A stretch of 64,000 bases of DNA from NCBI GenBank assembly GCA_012932865.1, contig SAXG01000059.1, forward strand, positions 230,879-294,878, read 5' to 3'. Made by a program: the position numbers and the translations under genes. Shown one piece after another: positions 32,511 through 43,360 of the stretch. The stretch's first letter is position 1. Every line of letters starts with the position of its first letter. Under the pieces are notes generated by a model. It saw only the letters and a list, made by a program, of their open reading frames with translations. It had not been told where the DNA came from and ran no database searches. The stretch comes from Amylostereum areolatum (lineage: Eukaryota > Basidiomycota > Agaricomycetes > Russulales > Stereaceae).

Positions 32511-33700
32511 ATGATCAGGCCTTCCGACCGCGTCAGGTCCGCCAGGACCCTCCCAGACGCGTCAGGCCCGGGCAGATTTGCTGATGCAGGAATTCTGACC
32601 TTGTGCGTCTGTAGTGTTTATTCCACCATCGACCCTACCGCTGCGTTTGCCAACAAGATCTTCGCGGGAAAAGTCGTCCTGATCACGGGTGCTTCGCGGG
32701 GTATCGGACAGGAGACCGCCATTTACTTTGCCCGCGCCGGGGCGTCTCTCGCCCTTGTCTCCCGTCAACAGGAAACCTTAGACAGGACCAAAACCGAGGT
32801 CCTGAAGCAAGCCCCTACCGCGGACGTTCTAACGTTTCCGGTCGACGTCAAAGACTCGGATAAGGCGGCGGCGGCGGTCAAGGCGACGGTGGCGCACTTT
32901 GGGAAACTTGACATCTTGATTGCGAACGCAGGCGCGACGTCTCCTTTTAATATAGGTCGGTTTCACATTTCTTTGACCATGGCATCCAGTCTGATCTCAC
33001 GCCCGTCTTCTCTGCGTGTTAGCGCTGGGAGAGAAAGATCCGAGACAGTGGTGGCATACCTTCGAGGTAAACGTCTTGGGCGTCTTCAATTTCGTAAGGT
33101 GAGTCGGAGAGTCGACTACTTTGAACTGGTGCTGACAATGCCGACTGACATCGTCACTCAGACCGGCCGTGGAGCATATCAGGAAGACAAAAGGGTACAT
33201 AATCGCCACGACCTCTGCCAACGCGCAGATGCGGCTTCCTTTCAGCAGCGATTATTCCATATCGAAACATGCACTCGGTCGCTTGATCGAGTTTATCGCC
33301 TTAGGTACGAAAAAGTCTTAAGTACTAGGATCCGTCATGAGAGAGGTTGGCATCTTACCGCTCTCTCAACAGAGTACCCTGACGTAAAGACATTTGTGAT
33401 TCATCCGGGTTCCATTCGCACACAGCTTGCTTCCGACGCGGGATTTGGCGAAGAGGTTCAGATGCCCGATACATTGCAGCTGCCGGCGGCGACCATGCTC
33501 TACCTTGCTGCAGGCGGCGCAGACTGGTTGAACGGAAGGTAAGGATTCGGGAGAAGTGGGTGTACCGACATCAATGGCTCACTTTACACTGTAGATACCT
33601 GGCGGCGACATGGGATCTCGAAGAAGCGGAACGTGACTGGAAAACAAAGATCTTGGAGGGAAATGCGTTAGTTAGCAAGTTGCATATCCCATCGGCATGA
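32511..33700 (+). CDS. Short-chain dehydrogenase/reductase
   Basis: Classical SDR that would oxidise or reduce an alcohol or carbonyl with NAD(P). Motifs: KVVLITGASRGIGQETAIYF (cofactor loop), LDILIANAGATSPF (NAG), EVNVLGVFNF, IIATTSANAQMRL followed by the active-site YSISKHALGRLIEF (YxxxK), then VKTFVIHPGSIRTQL. Introns by frame near 32955-33025, 33098-33160, 33304-33367 and 33539-33594; it ends KLHIPSA-stop at 33698-33700. The N-terminus is uncertain: the body begins VYSTIDPTAAFANKIF. A short first exon from ATG 32511 spliced near 32535 to an acceptor near 32613 gives a clean start, while an unspliced read adds about 35 unlikely residues. Confidence 0.85.
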
Positions 33701-34084
33701 CAAGGAGTCGGGGACTACGGTTTATGTAGATCGTACGCAGGTTGACTGTCAACTCGGTCCATTGCAGTAGAAGCGTGGTTCTGATGGTAATAGTAACGGC
33801 AAGCAAGAGTCACCTTGTCGAGTTCTCAAGATCTCACCCATTGCGATCCCACATACGTAGATATGGGACCAGTGACTGTCAATCTGGCCAGAGATTACTG
33901 GACGGAACCAATGGAGCCGTGAGAAAGTGTCCGGGGCCGCCCGCCCCGCCCCCAGCATTTGCCATTTGATACCGCTACGAGGTCGAGCATGTCAAGCGCA
34001 CATCTCCTCGTTAGAATCCCACGGATTGTTCAACACTAAGTGCATTTCACGCCTAATGTATACAGTTGAAGAAGCATGGGTCCG
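33701..34084. other. Convergent intergenic region
   Basis: Shared 3' flank of the SDR (plus) and ECH-2 (minus). A GC-rich stretch (CCGGGGCCGCCCGCCCCGCC) lies at about 33931-33951. No gene is seen. Confidence 0.4.
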
Positions 34085-35357
34085 TTACAACTTGGAGCTA
34101 GGCTTCTTCGGCGGTAAGGAACCCAGTGGAGGGAAAGACAACTTCTCCTTGCGCAATACCGCGTTCGCTGCAAGGTACATGTCCTTGACGATGAGCGATT
34201 AGTCCGACATAACAGTCCACAGAGGAACACAGTCTTACCTTGGCTTGGTGGGCGCCCATGTTCCAGGTTGCTTGGTATTCCAGCGAGTCCTCAATTCTGT
34301 CCAGAGTCATGAGAAACCATCGTTTTCATCCATGACAAGACTCACGAATGATCACGCGCGTGCGCAATGTAACGCTTCGTACCCAGTGTTGCTATGGGAC
34401 TCATCTCAGCAATTCGCCGCCCCAGGTCGAGCGCCGCACGGACGACCTCGTCTCTGCTTCCTGGAACAATCTGCGGGTTGCAGGCGTGAGCACCTGGATA
34501 ACTAGCCATTAACGGTCCAGTATACCTTGGAGATGAGGCCAAGATCCTTGGCCTCCGTCGCAGTGAAGTTCCTCGCAGTCAGCGCAAGCTCGTGAAGCAA
34601 CGAGCTGTTGCCCGTAATCTTGGGCAAACGCGCGAGCGTGCCAGCGTCTGCTGCCAGTCCCACGGCGGCTTCCTGCAACAAGGCCAAATGGGATCAGTTT
34701 GGACCAAGGACCGAGGTGCGCTGACGAGACTCACCTTGATGCAGAATTTCGTGTCCTCAGCCGCCCACCGAATATCGCATGTCGCTATGAGGTCGATCGC
34801 CAGACCAACTGCCATCCCGTGCGTCGCAGCGATCACAGGATATGGGCAACGCTCGGCACTACTGGTAATGCGTTGAATGTCGAGTGTGATAGAACGGACG
34901 AGAAGGCCCTTCCGGCCTCCGTCGGAGGCTTCAGGTGGTGTTTGAAGTATGGTCACTGCAGACGATGAGCTGGCGCGTGGAGATCCGAATGTGCTTCACG
35001 TACCGTCGATTCCGCCACAGAAGAGCCTCTGTAGCGCGGAAGAAACGACGACGACGCGGACTTGATTATCCTGCGAGATGTATTGAAACGCGGCGTCGTA
35101 TTCAGCCCATAACCTACCGCCGGCTGTTAGCGTAATAGAGGCAGGTGTAAGGGTGATGGCTGACGCACTCTCGACTGAACGCGTTCACGGGAGCGCTAAT
35201 TTAGATAGATTAGGGTGAGGTGGTGTGAGTCGACGAGAACCTGGCAGGAGGCATACCGGTTGAGTTGGAGGTGCAAGACGTATGGGTACGGGAAACTGAA
35301 CTGGATCAACTTGAACTCGTCGGCATACGTCGGGCGTGAAGGAAACTCTGTCGCCAT
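34085..35357 (-). CDS. Peroxisomal delta3,5-delta2,4-dienoyl-CoA isomerase (ECH-2)
   Basis: Paralogue of ECH-1 with the catalytic set intact. From ATG 35357: MATEFPSRPTYADEFKLIQF, VLHLQLNRAPVNAFSRE, LFCGGIDVTILQTPP, AATHGMAVGLAIDLIATCDI and KEAAVGLAADAGTLARLPKI, keeping both the Glu and the Asp that ECH1 enzymes use to move protons. It continues HELALTARNFTATEAKDLGL and GTKRYIAHARDHSIEDSLEY. It ends PPKKPSSKL, a canonical PTS1 (SKL), so it is a peroxisomal matrix protein acting in beta-oxidation of unsaturated fatty acids. Introns match those of ECH-1 where comparable (after QLNR/ELHK, after SRE/DEE, after GID and before the last exon). The 5' end lies near the 3' end of ALDH-A, on the same strand. 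Confidence 0.9.
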
Positions 35358-35637
35358 TGTCTGGACGTCGATAGATACAAACTCGGCTCGAACCAGAGGA
35401 TAAGGTGGGTAGGGGTGTTGGTAAGAACAGAAAGCATGCTGGGGCAAGAAAGGGCAAGAAGAACAGTCGGAGAACCCGGGGTAATCACATGGAGTAAGTA
35501 AGCAGTTACTGTTCCGGATATCCGAGCATAAAATAACAGGATAATAATTCACATCTTTCTGGTTTACATCGCTCTTCATATGCCTTCACCTCAGTTATCT
35601 CGTGCTCTACTCTTGCAGACAGGAGTTCTAAATAGCA

Positions 35638-37497
35638 TGTGCAAGGTTGACATGGACGGCCTTCACGTTCGTATACCTGGACATCCGACTCATTAGTCAA
35701 TGATCGCCGCCCCAATACTGTAGAAGAGGCAGATGTTACTCACGCAACCAACGCCTCCTCGCCTAGTTCCCGTCCAATGCCCGATTGCTTATACCCGCCA
35801 AACGGCATGTTAGGATCAGCGTTGTTCGCGCTGTTAACGTATACCTGTCCTGCCTGGAGACGGTGCGCCGTCTCGATTGCGCGCCGCAAGTTTTGCGTGA
35901 ATACCGAAGCGGCGAGGCCATAGATGGTGTCGTTCGCCTGCCGCACGACGTCGTCCTCGTCCTCGAATTTAATCAGAGCGACCACAGGCCCAAATATCTC
36001 TTCTCGAACAATCTTCATGTCCGGCGTTGTGCCAGTGAATATCGTAGGTTTGATCCAATACCCTGCGTCGCCGTGCTGCTCGCCGCCGATGTGGGCCGTC
36101 GCGCCTTGTGCCTTGCCAGATTCAATATACCCCATGATACGCTGCGATGCATATTATTCGCTAGACCTCTCGATATCTCGTGAAGAAACCCGCACGTCGA
36201 ACTGAGCCTTGGAGACCTGGGGCCCCTGCACGGTATCGGGTGCGAATGGATCACCGAGCTTGATTTCCAGCGCACCCTGCGTGTAGGCCTCAAGGAACTT
36301 GTCGTATATCCCGGCTTGGACAAAGATGCGCGAGCTAGCGACGCAGACCTGGCCCTGGTTGGAGCTATAGGGCATAGGTCAGTCGAGCAAAACCTTATCC
36401 CTCGCAGCAGAAACACGCCTACAACATGCTTAGAAGCGTCCACTTGACCGCCTGCTCAACATCGGCATCGTCGAAAATGATGGAAGGACTCTTTCCTCCG
36501 AGTTCGAGCGTCACGTTTTTAAGGTTGGACTTGGCAGACGCCTCCTGGACTTTGCGACCGGTGAGCGTTGAGCCAGTGAACGCGATCTTGTCGATATCCA
36601 TGTGTTCTGTGATGGCTTGTCCGACGGTGTGTCCGTACCCAACCACAACGTTAACGACGCCAGGTGGGAAACCCGCCTCGACGATGAGCTGGCAGACTCG
36701 CAGCGCGGTCAGAGGTGTGAGCTCGGAAGGCTTCACGACGACAGTACATCCCGTCGCAAGAGCGGGTCCGAGTTTCATTATCATGTTCATGACTAGATCA
36801 GAAACCCGCCGAGAAGTCTTTCAGCACTTAGTCCATATACATAGAGATAGAAAGAGGCGTACGGGGGTAATTCCATGGTATGATCTGGCCGCAGACGCCG
36901 ATTGGCTCATGGCGCGTGTAGGCTAGCTTTGCTTCGCTCGTCTCAATGGTCTTACCATGATTCTTGTCCGCCCATCCAGCATAGTACCTGATAAACGCAG
37001 GCGCCCACATCGGCTCCAACTTTGCCGATGTGAATGTTTTGCCTAGTTCGCAGATTGTCAGTAACGTCATTCTCCGCGCTTTGTTTGTGGCGAATAGCGA
37101 CGCACCGTTTTCCAGCGCTATAATCGCGCCAAGCTCTTCCACGTTGGCCGCTATGAGGTCTGCGAACTTGTGCAGGAGCTGACCCCGTTGGACGCCTGGA
37201 GTATTGAGACCCCATGTGGTTGAGAACGCGCGTCTAGCGGCGACTACGGCGTGGTCGACGTCTGCCGCTGTTCCCTCCGAGATGGATGTCACCGTTTTCC
37301 CTGTGGTAGGGTTTACAATGCTTCCCATTCATTATGATCAGATGTCTCTGAAGTCGATGGTAATTATGGAGAAAGACTTACTCGATTGTCGTTTGGTCGG
37401 CTCCACGGGAGAACTCGTTGTCGATGAAAACGCCAGTTGGGAAAGACACTCTCTTGTTGAAGACGGGAGTGTCGAACTCGTAGCTAAATGTGGTCAT
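35638..37497 (-). CDS. NAD(P)-dependent aldehyde dehydrogenase A
   Basis: ALDH-superfamily enzyme of about 500 residues that oxidises aldehydes to acids. From ATG 37497 ([20 protein letters not shown]): [39 protein letters not shown], the cofactor loop [12 protein letters not shown], the general-base motif [20 protein letters not shown], the nucleophile region [13 protein letters not shown] (catalytic Cys), [20 protein letters not shown] and [15 protein letters not shown]. The last exon reads [15 protein letters not shown] and the stop is the complement of 35638-35640. Seven or so introns of 50-70 nt. No targeting signal, so probably cytosolic. One of four near-identical ALDHs in the window and head-to-tail with ALDH-B. 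Confidence 0.93.
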
Positions 37498-38025
37498 GGT
37501 TATCGATGTTAGAGGTGGTGAGCGAGGGAAAAGAAGGTGGCGGAACAATCCACGATCCACTCGCCTTTTGAGCGTTCATCAGGAGGCGCATCGAGTCACA
37601 TGTGCCGTGGGTGCTAAAGCTAAAGGTGAATCGACTTCACCTTCACGTATGTAGCACGAGGATGCCTTTTCTCAGTTTGGGGGCTGATATATAATAACGC
37701 GATGCCGAGGAAAATCCCCACCGATTGAAGATCCTGACTCGAAGTCCGCAATGTGGAAGCTTCACTTGTGGAGTACACGCGTTGCTCCCCAAACGACGTA
37801 CTTAGACGCACGGAGAAACCAGTGGTGTCATGGTGGGTTTCGCAGCGCGTCTGGGATGAGCCAGTCGAGCGTGGACGTTTGACGCAAACAGATACTTAGC
37901 GTGATTCGTCGGACTCGGCCAGGATGACCGTGTCTCTCCAAATTCTCATGACGCCTTCCTTTGTCTTGCTCGCTTTCCAGAACAAATACATGTTTCGTCT
38001 CTAAATTGCGAGCCAGTGACATATT

Positions 38026-39853
38026 TTACAACGTATGCGCGAGATTGACATGGACGGCCTTCACGTTCGTATAGCTTCACGCACGGTCAGTCTCGGGGAT
38101 ACAACCACATAAGGGAGGGACTCACGCTGCCAAAGATTCCAATCCCAACTCACGTCCAATCCCCGACTGTTTGTATCCACCAAATGGCACTCCGGGATCG
38201 CTGTCATTGGCACTGTTAATGAACACTTGACCTGCTTGGAGCCGATGCGCCGTCTCGATCGCCCTCCGTATGTTCTGCGAGAAGAGAGACGCGGAGAGTC
38301 CGTAGACTGTGTCGTTTGCTTGCCGCACGACGTCGTCCTCGTCCCCGAACTTGATCAGCGCGACCACTGGGCCGAAGATCTCCTCCCGGACGATCTTCAT
38401 GTCCGGTCTTGTCTCCGTGAAGATAGTAGGTTTGATCCAATAACCGGTGTCTCCATGTTGCTCTCCGCCGATGTGCGCCTTAGCGCCCTCCGCTTTCCCA
38501 GACTGGATATAGCCCATGATGCGCTGGTGCATATTCAGATGAGCGACTCGCGCAAGAGACTAAGGGATAAACGTACGTCGAATTGAGCCTTAGAGATTTG
38601 AGGGCCCTGAACGGTATCGGGCGCAAAGGGGTCTCCGAGTTTCATCGCCCGCGCACCCTGAGTAAATGTCTCCAAGAACTTGTCGTATATTCCAGCCTGG
38701 ACGAAGATGCGCGAGCTTGCGACGCAGACCTGGCCCGAGTTGGCGCTGTAATCGTCAGTACCGCAAGTTGTAACCGTCAGAGCATGAAAACGTACAACAT
38801 GCCATTCAAGGTCCACTTCACGGCTTGCTCAACGTCTGCGTCGTCGAAAACGATGGAAGGACTCTTGCCGCCGAGCTCAAGTGTCACATTTTTGAGGTTT
38901 GACTTGGCCGATGCCTCCTGAATCTTGCGACCGGTGATGGTAGAACCCGTAAACGATATCTTGTCAATGTCCATATGTTCCGCGATGGCCTGTCCAACTG
39001 TGTGCCCGTATCCAACCACAACGTTGACGACCCCAGGCGGGTAACCCGCCTCGACGAGGAGCTCGCATATACGGTATGCACTGAGAGGCGTCAACTCTGA
39101 CGGTTTCACGACGACGGTACATCCAGTCGCGAGCGCTGGACAAATCTTCGCAATTATAGTCATCACTGGGAAGAGAAGAAGCATGAGTCACATTGGACAC
39201 GGCTCATATGAATGAAGGAGGATGTACCAGGGAAATTCCAAGGCATGATCTGGCCGCAAACACCGATAGGTTCATGACGCGTGTAAGCTAGCTTCGCCTC
39301 GCTGGTCTCGATGGTCTTTCCGTGGTTCTTGTCGGTCCAGCCAGCGTAATATCTAATAAGTGCTGGTGAAAACATCGCCTCCATCTTCGCGGACGTGAAC
39401 GTCTTGCCTACTCGACTGATGAATTAGCACCGTCCCCCAAACACTGGCAAGTGACGTACCGTTTTCTAGGACCATAAGTGCAGCGAGCTCCTCCGCGTTG
39501 GCGGCAACGAGGTCCGCGAACTTGGAAAGCAGCCGACCCCGTTCGGCGCCCGGAGTGTTCAGACCCCAGGTCGTGTTGAAGGCGCGGCGGGCGGCGGCGA
39601 CGGCGCGATCGACGTCTGCTGCTGTCCCCTCCGCGATCGAGGTCGTGACTTTGCCTGTACAGGGATTTACGACGCTTGTGACGGAGCGCGCGGTCAGTTC
39701 ATTGCGCCATCGAGGGTATGCAATGGAAAGGCCTCACTCGATCGTCGTCCGGTTTGCACCATGGGAGAATATGTTGTCAATGAAGACACCGGTCGGGAAG
39801 GACACCTTCTTCTTGAAAACCGGATAATCGAACTCGTAACTGAAGGTTGTCAT
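38026..39853 (-). CDS. NAD(P)-dependent aldehyde dehydrogenase B
   Basis: From ATG 39853 ([20 protein letters not shown]). Full ALDH motif set: [79 protein letters not shown] (catalytic Cys), [20 protein letters not shown] and [16 protein letters not shown]. It ends [15 protein letters not shown]. Intron positions match ALDH-A. Head-to-tail with ALDH-A on the minus strand, about 530 bp apart. The shared N-terminal and C-terminal exons point to tandem duplication. Confidence 0.93.
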
Positions 39854-41179
39854 GATGTTAATACGATGAGATTTTGTTCGAGAGAGGATAACGGGGAAGA
39901 TGGAAAAGTTGGTTATTCAAGGACGTTTATCCCTCACCTTTTAAGCTCTAACCGCATAGCGCCTTGTGTGGTCTTGTGGTCCCGACCCACACTGGGTACC
40001 TGGCATCGATCCCGCATTATACGCATCGTCTCGACCGGGATGTGGATCGTTCATGCCGTAAGAGGTCTTCAACTACGTGTCGTTGAAATTTGCGGCATCT
40101 ACGAAGCACGCCTTTCCCCTTAGCTAGCTTCACAAAGACGTTGCCATCTAACTCACATTCCATCGTAAAAACGTAACATTCCGCTTCTGTCGTTCCAATA
40201 TAGACCGCGACAAAGTTGTCAGTGTACCATCGTCGTCCTGATGCGCTAGTACGTTCTAGTCACTGCCCTGCTTCCCGTTCTTGTCGGAGATTCTCCTCGG
40301 AAGGGCCCCCGTCACCCGCCGGCTCGCTCTCCTTCCGTAGGCGTTCTCTCCTTCGGCCATACACCAAGCGCTCCGACGGCCATGTACCAAGCGCTTTCAT
40401 TACGATGCAATGCTGGAGTTCAGACGTCGACTGCCTCCCTGGGTCGATATCGCGGCGTTGGCGAAGAACAACATTCAAGGATGCCGAACGCAATGCTGCC
40501 CGGGGTTTTCTGCAACGTAGAAGGTTAAAGATGAGTTGCACCAGGTTTAACAGGTCCACGCACCCTGGAAGCAAGGCATCACAGTGCTAGTCTCCTCGAG
40601 GCCGACGAGGTTCGATCGTTAACCGCGATTAAACCTGACAAAACAGGACAAAACGAGCCACTTCACAACTCGGGTAAGTACCTTTGGGTCCTGATCCCCG
40701 TACTAAAGATTTCTCCTGTCCTTGAATCCGGGAAGCTCAACGGGCTATGTTCAGGTGTAAATGAACGAGCGTAATTAAGCGTTGGTGAGGAGGACAGGGT
40801 GTGATAGATGGAGGGTAGACAGAGTCTGACAGAGTGCACGCAAAGTGAGAGCTTTTAAGTATAGACGGCAGACCTGGCGCAGGCGCGCGCTTTTCGATGA
40901 CGTAGTGAGGTTCCCTACGTATCATAAAAGCCCAATCTTCACCACATAACTGCCCCCCTCCCCTTCTATCGAATCTCGCCCAACGATATCGAAAATGTGA
41001 GTCGGGGTTGATCAATTGCCAACAATGCAGTTCAAATCATGGATATAGACCGTGACGGGACTCACAACTCAGGCCCTCGTCGACTAGTACTTAGTACTTA
41101 GGTACTTAGGATCAACGGGTAGGATAACGATAGCGACTGCACTGTGCAGCAAAGACGGCGTCTTCGAGCCCCTACCACC
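39854..41179. other. Divergent intergenic region
   Basis: Between ALDH-B (minus) and the second four-TM gene (plus). It holds opposed ORFs around 40216-40590 with no recognisable domain. A short direct repeat, GTACTTAG three times, is at about 41085-41110. Probably promoter DNA for both flanking genes. Confidence 0.4.
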
Positions 41180-41954
41180 ATGCCTGCTCTGCTCGACACT
41201 GTCAAGTTCTGCTTCGGACTGTTGATGGTAGTTGCAGTGAGTTTTCCATTCCAACATTTCCCCCCATCCCTAAGAGCCCTCCATCCCCAAGGTCCTCTTT
41301 GTTGCTATCGTGGACCCGCTCATCGCCAAGAGAACGCCCAGCGCGGTTGACCCGGGTATAAGCGAATGGGATTTCGCCTGGCCCATCCAGGCATGGAACA
41401 TCTGCTGGATGGTCGTGTGCATTCTCATCCCTGGTATCGCGCTGATGATGGTCGGGCCTCTAGTGAAGTAGTACGTCACATCTCCCACATCATCTTCTGC
41501 GACGGGTTAACAGGAATGAATATAGCAAGGAGTGGATCGATTACAGGCTGGTCTTCTACAGGGCGTGTTTCTTCCATGTGTGTTGGACCATCGGCGGTGC
41601 GATCCTTATGTTCAACACGAAGGACACCCTCGCCGTTGCGGCGCCGTCCATCTGGAACCGCGGTTTTAGGAGTTTGTGCTTAATGGCAGGCGGAATCGGC
41701 ATCAACGTCGCAGTGGTCGCTATTATGGTTCGTCCTCGCCCCCTTTAATATCGTACAAATTGACCTCTTTTGATGATGTTCATTTGGGCCGACAGTTTAT
41801 CTGCGTGAAGCCGTTCTTCCAGCCAGCACCCGAGGTGGAAGGAGAGACGATCACAAACGACATGTTCGCTCCCTATGCTGAGAAGAGGCCCATGCCCCAG
41901 GAACTTCTGGTACACACGGAGGCTGCTCCGATGCCAGCTGATACCAAGGTTTGA
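41180..41954 (+). CDS. Four-TM membrane protein of unknown function, copy 2
   Basis: Exons 41180-41236, 41292-41467, 41526-41727 and 41796-41954. Four hydrophobic segments as in copy 1: CFGLLMVVAVLFVAIVDPLI, AWNICWMVVCILIPGIALMM, FYRACFFHVCWTIGGAILMF and LMAGGIGINVAVVAIMFI. The same loops are kept: TPSAVDPGISEWDFAWPI, FNTKDTLAVAAPSIWNRGFR and an end APMPADTKV. Intron positions and phases equal copy 1, and the third-exon donors are alike (GTGCGTCCTCGC and GTTCGTCCTCGCC), so the two are true duplicates. Function is unknown; the constrained loops suggest a substrate or partner site between helices 1-2 and 3-4. Confidence 0.85.
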
Positions 41955-43360
41955 TTCTGATAAGTAAACGATACCGATAGTGATACACCCTCTGTCCCCA
42001 AAGTACAAGCCACTCTGTAACAATTTCTTGTCGTTTTGCCATACTCGACTTGTACTCGACACCCACCTATGTAGCTTTTCTTCCACGTGCATTCTTCCCG
42101 GACAATGTATATGCTTTCTCGTTAATGTAAACGTCGGTAGAGTGAAGTATGAACTTGAGGTCGCGACTGCATCTTCCAGCGGTAGTAGGCGATGACTGAG
42201 CCACCTTTAACGGAAGTTAGTGGCAAGGACAGGGAGTATATAAATAGAGACGGATGTATCTTGACCACTGTGAGCAGGGACATTTTCGATGAGCCTTCGT
42301 CGGACAGTCGAGAGTCCGAGACGAGGATGCCGGACCAAACCGGGGCTTGGATTTATCGCTTCCGTAAACTTCCGACGACGCGAGAGCCACTCTGGATGCC
42401 GCTTCGAACGACGCATAGCGTTTTTATGCTTTGACACATACCACCACCTCGTCCATGGCCGAATCCTCCCCAATCCCTCTCATCACCTGTGTGGACATGC
42501 TTTCAAGGACCTGCGCTGGGTGGAAACCGATACCAGTGTGTTTTGTTGGATGACCACAGAAGCCAAGACAACATACCAAAAGCCGGTGATTCGTGAAGCA
42601 GGGCACGTTCATCGGTCGAAGCTCAGCCGTTCCTCGCAGCGAAAGCGTCCATGGTCTCTTGGAGCCAGAGAAGATAAACGGAACTGTGCGGGAGGCGTGC
42701 GGAAGAGTCCGAGTGCGAGTGCGGGTCAGGGCCAACGAGGAATCGGCACCAAACAACTTGCTTCTACTCGCTTCGACAGCGTCATTTCCTTTCAGGCTGG
42801 TCGCTGTTGCTCATCCATCCAACTTGGCGCCGTCATCGGCGCGTCTGGGAGCGTTTAATCTCCACTTGGTGAGCACAGTATCCATTCTCCTCGGAGACCA
42901 ACGGCTCACAGTGTGTTCCGTCTAGTTGTATCGCATGTATCGTGTGGCTCTCAATCAGAAACCCCTGTTTGAGGGTGCGTCGTGATGAGTGCTTGGAGAT
43001 GATGCGGTCAAGAGAACAAGGGAAGCCTCGACGATGGTCCATTTCCACGACTCGACCGGGAGGCGGCGACAAAGGACCCAGAGGCAGTGCCGACAGCTTG
43101 CCGGCAGATGCTGATTGGATCGTAGAAGCTGACTAAGCGTGCCGAAAGAGGCTCGGCGAGCGGCACCAACCCTCGGTTTATCCTGCTCGCCACGGGCTCG
43201 CGCGCTCTCCCGCACAATTCGGCAGGCCTGGAAAAAGAATGGCGCAGAAATTCTTCGCCCCCGACCACAACCGGCATCACCTCGACTTCACCGTCTATAT
43301 AAAAGGGGAGGACGCGATCCGTGTCGACCGTTGACTCGCCCCGACAGACCCTCCGTACTC
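41955..43360. other. Intergenic, no supported gene
   Basis: Plus and minus ORFs around 42190-42925 show no domain. A plus frame from ATG 42456 (MAESSPIPLITCVDML) breaks after about 30 codons. The last 300 bp upstream of 43361 are likely promoter of the MFS gene, with a TATATAAAAG element at 43294-43303, about 60 bp before the ATG. Confidence 0.45.

Noticed and set aside
40216..40590. Opposed ORFs of over 100 codons
   Set aside because: Composition and content look random and neither strand shows a domain.
42456..42560. Short frame MAESSPIPLITCVDML as a gene start
   Set aside because: Frame breaks after about 30 codons with no splice model that continues it.
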